Positions 9,011 to 14,478 of a stretch of DNA of 14,478 nt are shown here, piece after piece. The notes beneath the pieces were generated by a model. That model was not told the origin of the DNA. It made no database searches and saw only the letters and a list, made by a program, of their open reading frames with translations. Both the position numbers and the translations under genes were made by a program. Position 1 is the stretch's first letter. The number at the start of each line of letters is the position of its first letter. Source of the DNA: Rhodocyclaceae bacterium (GTDB taxonomy: Bacteria; Pseudomonadota; Gammaproteobacteria; Burkholderiales; Rhodocyclaceae); NCBI GenBank assembly GCA_030689585.1, contig JAUYFZ010000208.1, positions 1 through 14,478 on the forward strand, given 5' to 3'.

Positions 9011-10531
9011 ATGTGTGGAATTTTAGGAGTTATTGCAACAACACCGGTTAATCAGTTGCTCTACGATGGTCTTCAAGTGCTTCAGCATCGGGGGCAGGAT
9101 GCGGCAGGTATTGCCACGGCTGAGGGGGGGCGGTTCCACATGCACAAAGGTTCTGGCTTGGTGCGCGATGTTTTTCGCACGCGCGACATGCGAGATCTGG
9201 CGGGCCACTGGGGGATTGGGCATTGTCGTTATCCGACGGCAGGTTCTGCCTGGAATGCTGCCGAATCCCAGCCTTTTTATGTCAACTCGCCTTTTGGCTT
9301 GATGCTGGCCCACAACGGTAATCTGACCAATACAGAAAGCCTGAAACGGGATCTGTTTTTGCAGGATCGACGACACGTGAACACCAATTCCGATTCGGAG
9401 GTGTTACTCAACGTCTTGGCGCATGAGCTACAAACCGTGTCCACGCAATATCACCTTGATGCAGAAACCATTTTTAAGGCAGTGGAGGGGGTGCACAGGC
9501 GGTGCAGAGGGGCTTACGCCGTGGTGGTCATGATCGCAGGCTACGGCTTGCTGGCGTTTCGAGACCCGTATGGTATTCGTCCGCTCATCATCGGAAAGCA
9601 TGAGACTCCGCATGGAGCGGAATACATGATCGCTTCCGAGAGTGTGGCGATTGATACTTTGGGGTTCAAGGTATTGCGTGATGTGGAACCGGGCGAAGCG
9701 GTATTGATTGACACACAGGGTCATTTCGTCAGTCGGCAATGTGCGCAGACGACCCTGCACGCTCCTTGCATTTTCGAATTTGTCTATCTGGCTCGTCCTG
9801 ATTCCCTGATGGACGGCATCTCTGTATACGAAACACGGGCCAAGATGGGAGAATTTTTGGCCGAGAAAATTCGCCATACTCATCCGCACCTGTCCATCGA
9901 CTCTGTGATTCCGATCCCTGATTCCAGCCGTCATGCTGCCATGGAACTGGCGCGATGCCTTCATCTGCCCTATCGGGAAGGCTTTGTGAAGAACCGTTAT
10001 ATCGGACGCACATTTATCATGCCAGGGCAGGCGGTGCGAAAGAAATCCGTGCGACAAAAGCTCAATGCCATTTCGCAGGAATTTTGCGGGAAAAACGTAC
10101 TGCTCGTGGATGATTCCATCGTGCGGGGGACGACCAGTCGCGAGATCATTCATATGGCACGGGAAGCCGGAGCCAAAAAAGTTTATTTTGCTTCAGCCAG
10201 TCCTCCCGTGCGGTTTGCCAACGTGTATGGCATCGACATGCCCTCGAAACACGAACTTATTGCCGCCCATCGCAGTGACGAAGACATTCGTCATGAAATC
10301 GGTGCGGACGCGCTGATCTACCAAGACCTTGATGCCCTCAAAATGGCAGTTAAAAGCGTCAATCCCGCGATTACGCGATTTGACACTTCCTGTTTCGACG
10401 GTCATTACATCACCGGCGATATAACGCCTGAATATTTGGCCGGTGTTGAAACCGCACGCACCAATGCCTCACAGGAAGAATCGGAAACAGACGAATGCGG
10501 GACGGGGCAGTTGGACTTGAACTTAGCGTGA
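9011..10531 (+). CDS. purF: Amidophosphoribosyltransferase
   Basis: A 506-residue enzyme of normal length that makes phosphoribosylamine from PRPP and glutamine, the first committed step of purine synthesis. The start is ATG 9011, because the product then begins MCGILGVI and removal of Met exposes the N-terminal nucleophile cysteine. Any longer start would block this. AACAGGG at 8997–9003 can serve as ribosome site. The class II glutaminase domain shows LQHRGQDAAGI, GHCRYPTAG and LAHNGNLTN. The phosphoribosyltransferase domain has IPIPDSSRHAAMELA and the PRPP motif VDDSIVRGTT at residues 366–375. The stop at 10529–10531 is followed almost at once by a palindromic repeat cluster. Confidence 0.98.
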   Translation: MCGILGVIATTPVNQLLYDGLQVLQHRGQDAAGIATAEGGRFHMHKGSGLVRDVFRTRDMRDLAGHWGIGHCRYPTAGSAWNAAESQPFYVNSPFGLMLAHNGNLTNTESLKRDLFLQDRRHVNTNSDSEVLLNVLAHELQTVSTQYHLDAETIFKAVEGVHRRCRGAYAVVVMIAGYGLLAFRDPYGIRPLIIGKHETPHGAEYMIASESVAIDTLGFKVLRDVEPGEAVLIDTQGHFVSRQCAQTTLHAPCIFEFVYLARPDSLMDGISVYETRAKMGEFLAEKIRHTHPHLSIDSVIPIPDSSRHAAMELARCLHLPYREGFVKNRYIGRTFIMPGQAVRKKSVRQKLNAISQEFCGKNVLLVDDSIVRGTTSREIIHMAREAGAKKVYFASASPPVRFANVYGIDMPSKHELIAAHRSDEDIRHEIGADALIYQDLDALKMAVKSVNPAITRFDTSCFDGHYITGDITPEYLAGVETARTNASQEESETDECGTGQLDLNLA

Positions 10532-10539
10532 AACACATT

Positions 10540-10662
10540 CCCCATCCCCCTCCCAGCCTCCCCCTTGAAGGGGGAGGAGCATCTCTTCCTCCCAGCCTCC
10601 CCTTGAAGGGGGAGGAGCATCTCTCCCTCCCCTTCAAGGGGAGGGTTGGGGTGGGGATGGGG
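10540..10662. repeat. Cluster of three GC-rich palindromes between purF and metZ
   Basis: Two direct copies of a 38–39 base unit (10549–10587 and 10588–10625) each begin CCTCCCAGCCTCC, contain a near-perfect palindrome centred on TTGAA (10557–10577 and 10596–10615), and end GGAGCATCTCT. A third palindrome, CCTCCCCTTCAAGGGGAGG (10626–10644), has the opposite central base, so it lies in the other orientation. The outer flanks also match in inverted sense: CCCCATCCCC at 10540–10549 against GGGGATGGGG at 10653–10662. The whole block could therefore fold into local hairpins or one long arm. No T-tract follows, so it is not a standard terminator. It resembles small dispersed REP/BIME or MITE-like elements. 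Transcript processing or stabilisation between purF and metZ is only inferred. Confidence 0.88.
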
Positions 10663-10723
10663 GTCAATGGGGCATGTTTCATGATGCGGGGTGGCACAAG
10701 CCATGACCGTTAGTGAGTCAGGC

Positions 10724-11905
10724 ATGACAAATGATAACGATTGGGACTTAGCCACCCTGGCGGTTCGTTCTGGACAAACGCGCAGTCAGTTCGGGGAGCA
10801 TTCCGAAGCGTTGTATCTGACTTCCAGCTATGTCTTTGACAGTGCAGCCCATGCGGCCGCTCGGTTTTCCGGTGCGGAAGACGGCATGGTCTATGCCCGT
10901 TTTTCCAACCCCACCGTCTCCATGATGCAGGAACGGTTAGCGGTGCTCGAAGGGGCTGAAAAGTGTGTGGCAACCGCCAGTGGCATGTCGGCCATTTTGT
11001 CGACCGCCATGGCTCTCCTCAAAGCAGGCGATCATGTCGTGGCGGCACGCAGCATCTTTGGAGCCACTCAGCAACTATTCGGCACGATTCTGGCCCGATT
11101 CGGTATCGAAACGACATTCGTGACAGGCACGGCCCCGGAAGGGTTTCAGGCGGCCATGCAACCGTCCACCCGAATGCTGTTTATCGAAACACCCTCGAAC
11201 CCCCTCACAGAAGTTTTTGATATTGCGGCCTTGGCAGACATTGCTCATGCGCATCAGGCAAAATTGGTCGTCGATAACTGTTTTTGTTCTCCCATCCTGC
11301 AACGACCGTTGACACTGGGGGCCGATCTGGTGATTCATTCAGCGACCAAATATCTGGATGGTCAAGGGCGTGTCCTAGGCGGAGCGGTTTGTGGACCCAA
11401 GGTTTTGACGGAAGAAGTCTTCAAATTTCTGCGCACGGCAGGCCCGACACTTTCTCCCTTCAATGCCTGGATCATTCTGAAGGGGTTGGAGACCCTTCCC
11501 CTTCGGATGGCGGCCCACTCGGCCAACGCACTGGAACTGGCGAAGCGACTGGAAGCGCATCCGAAAGTAACCAGAGTGTTCTACCCCGGCTTGCCCTCGC
11601 ACCCCCAACACGCACTGGCTATGCGCCAGCAGACGACGGGCGGTGGCATTTTGTCCTTTGAAATCGAAGGTGAACGCGAAGCCGCCTGGTGTGTGGTCGA
11701 TCACTGCAAGTTACTCTCCATCACCGCCAATCTGGGCGATACCAAAACGACACTGACGCACCCAGCGTCCACCACGCACAGCCGCATCACACCAGAAGCG
11801 CGTGCGAGCACGGGAATTACAGAAGGCCTGTTGCGTATCGCTGTTGGATTGGAATCCGTCAATGATCTGGAGGCAGATTTGATGCGTGGATTGTCACTTT
11901 TGTAA
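10724..11905 (+). CDS. metZ: O-succinylhomoserine sulfhydrylase
   Basis: A 393-residue PLP enzyme of the Cys/Met metabolism (cystathionine gamma-synthase) family. It is expected to convert O-succinylhomoserine and sulfide directly to homocysteine. Visible are LAVRSGQTRSQFGEHSEALYLTSSYVF at the N-terminus, YARFSNPTV, the TASGMSAI loop, IETPSNPLTEVFDI, DLVIHSATKYLDGQGRVLGG with the PLP lysine at residue 209, and a C-terminal LRIAVGLESVNDLEADL. ATG 10724 is preferred because MTNDNDWDLATLAVRSG fits the usual family N-terminus. ATG 10703 and GTG 10691 in the same frame would add 7 or 11 residues, the latter next to the repeat cluster. MetZ rather than MetB follows from the family phrases and the purF–metZ context. 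Its 3' end overlaps the convergent kinase gene by 12 bases. Confidence 0.9.
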   Translation: MTNDNDWDLATLAVRSGQTRSQFGEHSEALYLTSSYVFDSAAHAAARFSGAEDGMVYARFSNPTVSMMQERLAVLEGAEKCVATASGMSAILSTAMALLKAGDHVVAARSIFGATQQLFGTILARFGIETTFVTGTAPEGFQAAMQPSTRMLFIETPSNPLTEVFDIAALADIAHAHQAKLVVDNCFCSPILQRPLTLGADLVIHSATKYLDGQGRVLGGAVCGPKVLTEEVFKFLRTAGPTLSPFNAWIILKGLETLPLRMAAHSANALELAKRLEAHPKVTRVFYPGLPSHPQHALAMRQQTTGGGILSFEIEGEREAAWCVVDHCKLLSITANLGDTKTTLTHPASTTHSRITPEARASTGITEGLLRIAVGLESVNDLEADLMRGLSLL

Positions 11906-13228
11906 CGGTAATGTCACCCTGACTGTCAATCCCCCGCCGGGGGTATCCAGAAGAACGATTTGTCCTCCGTGTAGGGTGACGACCTGCCGGACAATGGCTA
12001 ATCCCAAACCACTGCCGGTGTGGTCGGAGGTGTCTGTCAGACGATAGAATCGTTCGAACACTCGATCACGTTCGGATTCCGAAATACCTGGTCCGGTGTC
12101 AGTGACGGTGAGAAGACCTTGCAACTCGTCTTGTTGAACGCTGACATCCACGCGTCCTCCGGGGGGGGTATAGCGCACGGCATTGTCAATGAGATTGTTC
12201 AGCATGATGAGCAACGCATCGGGTTGTCCTAAGACAGTGATTGGATCAGCCGTCAGGAGTCCTAAGTCGATATGACGTGCTTCTGCCAGTGTGGAAAATT
12301 CTGCGATAGATTGCTTGGCCAGTTCCTTTAGGTCTACGGGTATGGCATGGGCACAAGGTGAAAGGTTATTCGCCGAAGGGGAGGGATTGTTCGCCGAAGG
12401 CTCAAGGCGAGCCATGCGCAGTAGTTGTGTAACCAGGTGCGTGGCGCGATCCACGCCGTTTTCAAGTTGCGTCAGAGCGGCTTCGCGGTGCTCATTTTCA
12501 GGGGATCGACGAACAATCTGTGTTTGCAGTTTGACCGCCGTCAACGGCGTGCGTAATTCATGGGCAGCATCGGCAATAAAGCGTCGTTGTGCGGACAGGG
12601 CTTCATCTAAGCGGGCGAGCAGATCGTTTAATGCGGCCACCAGCGGTTCAATTTCCTCCGGCATTCCACGGGTATCTAGGGCACGCAAACTGGCGACCCC
12701 ACGGCTTCCGATTTCATTGCGGATGTTTTCCAGTGGGATCAATGCGCGCCCAACGGCGGCACGGATGAGTAATCCCAGCACGATGACCAGTACGGCGAAA
12801 GGCACCAAAAGCCACGGGGCGATGGCCATGAATTTTTGTTCCCGGCTGGCGGAGGTGGTGGCGACCTGAATGGTCAGGCCTCCTTCTTTGAGGGCGTAAA
12901 CCCGCCATTCCGTATTTTCCCAAATGACCCGATGCCATCCAGGGGTTTGAGGATCGGGTCCCACATCATCCAGAGATGAAAAAATGAGATTGTTATCTGC
13001 CGACCATATTTGACTGACGAATTGCCCCTGATCATTCTTGACGGCTTCCTCACTATCGTATTCGACGCCGTGACGCACGATGGAATAGGCGATTTGTTCC
13101 AGCCCGTTATCGCGGATTCGATTGAAAGCATCCCACGCCAGAAGATAGGTGATGACACTGACCAGCAGACCTGTCACGACCAGTGCGGTGATCTGCCAGA
13201 GCAGTAGATGGCTACGGATGGAATTCAT
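11894..13228 (-). CDS. Two-component sensor histidine kinase (QseC/PmrB/TctE-like)
   Basis: A 444-residue membrane kinase. Two membrane segments, at about 9–31 and 135–158, enclose a periplasmic sensor region of about 100 residues with no recognised fold. A short HAMP-like linker follows. The phosphoacceptor is H223 in FIADAAHELRTPLTAVK. The ATPase domain shows the N box NNLIDNAVRYTPPGG (N345–N349), the G1 box DTGPG (377–381), the F box FERFYR and the G2 box GSGLGLAI (405–412). All key residues are intact. The linker between the dimerisation helices and the ATPase domain carries a small internal repeat, PSANN twice (residues 278–288), from a 21-base DNA repeat near 12369–12400. ATG 13228 overlaps the regulator stop (ATGA), so the pair is coupled. 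Its signal is unknown. Confidence 0.95.
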   Translation of the reverse strand: MNSIRSHLLLWQITALVVTGLLVSVITYLLAWDAFNRIRDNGLEQIAYSIVRHGVEYDSEEAVKNDQGQFVSQIWSADNNLIFSSLDDVGPDPQTPGWHRVIWENTEWRVYALKEGGLTIQVATTSASREQKFMAIAPWLLVPFAVLVIVLGLLIRAAVGRALIPLENIRNEIGSRGVASLRALDTRGMPEEIEPLVAALNDLLARLDEALSAQRRFIADAAHELRTPLTAVKLQTQIVRRSPENEHREAALTQLENGVDRATHLVTQLLRMARLEPSANNPSPSANNLSPCAHAIPVDLKELAKQSIAEFSTLAEARHIDLGLLTADPITVLGQPDALLIMLNNLIDNAVRYTPPGGRVDVSVQQDELQGLLTVTDTGPGISESERDRVFERFYRLTDTSDHTGSGLGLAIVRQVVTLHGGQIVLLDTPGGGLTVRVTLPLQK

Positions 13229-13899
13229 CGGGTGGCCATGGCTGGATCTACCAGCTTGTAACCGACTCCCCTGACATTGTGTATCCAGTCTGTGCCCAGT
13301 TTTCGACGTAGATTGTGCAGGTGAACTTCAATGGCGTTACTGGCGACCTCTTCTTCCCAGCCGTATAAACGGTTCTCCAACTGATCGCGTGAGATGACGG
13401 CCCCGGGTTTTTCAATCAGGGCTAAAAGCAGAGCAAATTCGCGTTGTGAGAGGGTCAAGGCATGACCCGCCAAGGAGGTTTCGTGGGTCAGCGGGTTGAC
13501 GGCGAGTGTCCCAAAACACATTTCCGGTTGTGGACGACCCATGGCACGACGTTGCAAGGCATGAATTCGAGCGATCAACTCATCCAGATCAAATGGCTTG
13601 GTCAGATAATCATCTGCTCCCAGATTAAGACCGGATATTCTGTCTGAAACCGCATCTCTGGCGGTCACGAGCAATATAGGAAGCCCGATGCCCTTCTGAC
13701 GCAGGGTTTTGAGCAGGGCCAAGCCATCTTGTCGTGGCAGGCCGATATCCAATAGCAGCAATCCGTAATCTCCGGATTCAACCGCCGTTTGGGCGGTGCG
13801 GCCATCTCGAACCCAATCGACGGCAAATCCGGCAAGTTTGAGACCTCGCACCATGCTATCGCCGATCATCGGGTCATCTTCGGCTAAAAGGATTTTCAT
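13225..13899 (-). CDS. Two-component response regulator, OmpR/PhoB family
   Basis: A 224-residue regulator. The receiver domain occupies about 1–115: acidic pocket E7–D9, phosphorylated aspartate D51 in LLLLDIGLPRQDG, T79 in LLVTARD and K101 in DYLTKPFDLDEL. The C-terminal winged helix spans about 128–220 and has LTLSQREFALL, ISRDQLENRLYGWEEEVASNAIEVHLHNLRRKLG and NVRGVGYKL, typical of the QseB/PmrA/TctD group. ATG 13899 is chosen because the product then begins MKILLAEDDP; the upstream extension to a TTG is not family-like. No strong Shine–Dalgarno is visible. The start lies only 25 bases downstream of a strong terminator for the preceding gene, so transcription must begin in that short space or depend on readthrough. 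Target genes cannot be told from the sequence. Confidence 0.95.
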   Translation of the reverse strand: MKILLAEDDPMIGDSMVRGLKLAGFAVDWVRDGRTAQTAVESGDYGLLLLDIGLPRQDGLALLKTLRQKGIGLPILLVTARDAVSDRISGLNLGADDYLTKPFDLDELIARIHALQRRAMGRPQPEMCFGTLAVNPLTHETSLAGHALTLSQREFALLLALIEKPGAVISRDQLENRLYGWEEEVASNAIEVHLHNLRRKLGTDWIHNVRGVGYKLVDPAMATR

Positions 13900-13924
13900 G
13901 GGGCGTGACGATACTCTAAAACGC

Positions 13925-13950
13925 AAAAAGCGGGGCGAACCCCGCTTTTT
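13925..13950 (-). terminator. Perfect rho-independent terminator of the Ala-rich gene
   Basis: The arms AAAAAGCGGGG (13925–13935) and CCCCGCTTTTT (13940–13950) are exactly complementary around a four-base loop, which is UUCG in the minus-strand RNA. On the minus strand the stem is followed by a five-T run. It starts 16 bases after the stop of the Ala-rich gene. The symmetry would also allow it to work on the plus strand, but no plus-strand gene ends there. Confidence 0.93.
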
Positions 13951-13966
13951 GGATCAAACAAACAAA

Positions 13967-14233
13967 TTACTTCTTGGCGGCGGCAGCAGCAGGAGCGGCG
14001 ACAGGAGCAGGAGCAGCAGGAGCAGCGGCTTTGGCATCTTTCTTGGCATCAGCAGCAGGAGCGGCGGCTTTGGCATCCTTCTTGGCAGGCTTGGCAGCAG
14101 CGGCCTTGGCATCAGCAGCCGGGGCAGCAGGAGCGGCGGCAGCAGGAGCGGCGGCAGCAGCGGCCTTAGGGGCATCAGCAGCGAAAGCGGACATGGAAAT
14201 AGCGGCCAGAAGGGCGATCAGGGTTTTGCTCAT
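13967..14233 (-). CDS. Small secreted Ala/Lys/Pro-rich protein of low complexity
   Basis: An 88-residue protein without a family I can name. ATG 14233 is preceded by a strong AAGGAG (14245–14240) with six spacer bases. A longer start at 14275 lacks this site and would bury the signal peptide. Residues 1–18, MSKTLIALLAAISMSAFA, form a clear signal peptide. The predicted mature part of 70 residues uses only five amino acids: 43 Ala, 11 Lys, 10 Pro, 5 Asp and 1 Val. AKKDAKAAAPAA occurs twice at a 13-residue period (50–61 and 63–74). It has a net positive charge and no Cys, His, Glu or aromatics, and should be disordered or form short helices in the periplasm. The plan recalls the enterobacterial acid-shock protein Asr and, in its PAKK motifs, AlgP or histone H1-like proteins; this is resemblance, not homology shown. 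It ends at a strong terminator and precedes a two-component system. Confidence 0.78.
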   Translation of the reverse strand: MSKTLIALLAAISMSAFAADAPKAAAAAAPAAAAPAAPAADAKAAAAKPAKKDAKAAAPAADAKKDAKAAAPAAPAPVAAPAAAAAKK

Positions 14234-14410
14234 GAGAAACTCCTTAAAGTGGATTGAAAATACATTTTTGAACATTCATTTTGGCTGCGTCATTTTGTAA
14301 CTAGGCCGGGAACGCATTCTCCACAAGAAGAATTAAAGGAAACTTAAGGGCACTTCTATAAACTCAAAATGGCTCTATGCGGTTTGTAGTGGGTGACATG
14401 CCATATCGCT
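14234..14410 (-). promoter_or_regulatory. Upstream region of the Ala-rich gene
   Basis: This AT-richer stretch must hold the promoter of the small secreted gene, since no other gene lies in it. The ribosome site AAGGAG is at 14245–14240. No hexamer pair stands out. A minus-strand TATAGA at about 14360–14355 and a TTGTGG/TAGTTA pair with 17-base spacing around 14300–14325 are weak guesses. A GTTACA, the half-site of the RstA box, occurs at about 14301–14296 on the minus strand. A TGTCA motif lies at 14398–14394 and recurs in the repeats beyond. No start site can be fixed from the sequence. Confidence 0.35.
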
Positions 14411-14478
14411 GACATGACAGTCTCCCTCCCCTTCAAGGGGAGGACATGACAGTCTCCCTCCCCTTCAAGGGGAGGGTT
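14411..14478. repeat. Two tandem 32-base repeats with palindromic core, running off the window
   Basis: The unit GACATGACAGTCTCC plus the palindrome CCTCCCCTTCAAGGGGAGG (14425–14443, 14457–14475) repeats exactly with a 32-base period. The last 26 bases (14453–14478) are identical to 10622–10647 in the purF–metZ gap, so both belong to one dispersed family. At the window end the sequence turns into GGGTT as in the other cluster, suggesting that the longer G-rich flank follows outside. There is no variable spacer, so this is not a CRISPR. Confidence 0.85.

Noticed and set aside
10540..10662. Rho-independent terminator after purF
   Set aside because: The stems are strong but no T-run follows on either strand, and the same core occurs away from gene ends at 14425–14475.
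10405..10755. Minus-strand reading frames with PLEGEGE-type repeats in the purF–metZ gap
   Set aside because: The repeats come from translating the palindromic element, and the frames overlap purF and metZ; a familiar annotation artefact.
13974..14300. Ala/Gly-rich reading frame on the plus strand opposite the secreted gene
   Set aside because: It mirrors the GCN-rich codons of the minus-strand gene, lacks a ribosome site, and has no signal or family match. The minus-strand gene has a ribosome site, signal peptide and terminator.
14234..14330. RstA or PhoB box controlling the Ala-rich gene
   Set aside because: Only a GTTACA half-site and irregularly spaced TGTCA motifs are present; the consensus spacing is not met, so it is not called as an operator.
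14411..14478. Direct repeats that could be the start of a CRISPR array
   Set aside because: The 32-base units abut without variable spacers and contain a palindrome found elsewhere in the window; no cas gene is near.

Overview
The window reads as a chromosomal segment of a betaproteobacterium. The gene order asd–fimV–truA–trpF–trpB–trpA–accD–folC–SPOR protein–cvpA–purF–metZ is the arrangement I associate with Nitrosomonadales-like betaproteobacteria. The presence of FimV, TrpF separate from TrpC, and succinylhomoserine-type MetZ fits that. The species cannot be fixed from the sequence alone.

Region 1 (1–8993) is a dense plus-strand run that probably acts as one long operon or superoperon. 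It starts with the 3' end of asd (lysine/threonine/methionine precursor), then fimV (cell pole and type IV pilus assembly), truA (tRNA pseudouridine), trpFBA (last steps of tryptophan synthesis), accD (fatty-acid carboxyltransferase), folC (folate glutamylation), a SPOR-domain inner-membrane protein and cvpA. From fimV to cvpA each start codon overlaps the preceding stop codon, which suggests translational coupling. Region 2 (9011–11905) continues on the same strand with purF and metZ. These two are separated by a 192-base gap filled with GC-rich palindromes.

Region 3 (11894–14233) is on the minus strand. It holds a two-component system (OmpR-type regulator followed by its kinase, ATGA overlap). 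Upstream of this lies a small secreted protein whose predicted mature part uses only five amino acids (Ala, Lys, Pro, Asp and one Val). That gene has a strong ribosome binding site and ends at a perfect intrinsic terminator, which leaves only 25 bases before the regulator gene. The last 70 bases hold two 32-base direct repeats that carry the same palindromic core as the purF–metZ gap and run off the window edge.

Most of the window is ordinary housekeeping. The parts worth a second look are the five-residue-type secreted protein with its neighbouring two-component system, and the palindromic repeat family that brackets metZ, the two-component system and that small gene. No rRNA, tRNA, CRISPR array or transposase gene was seen.
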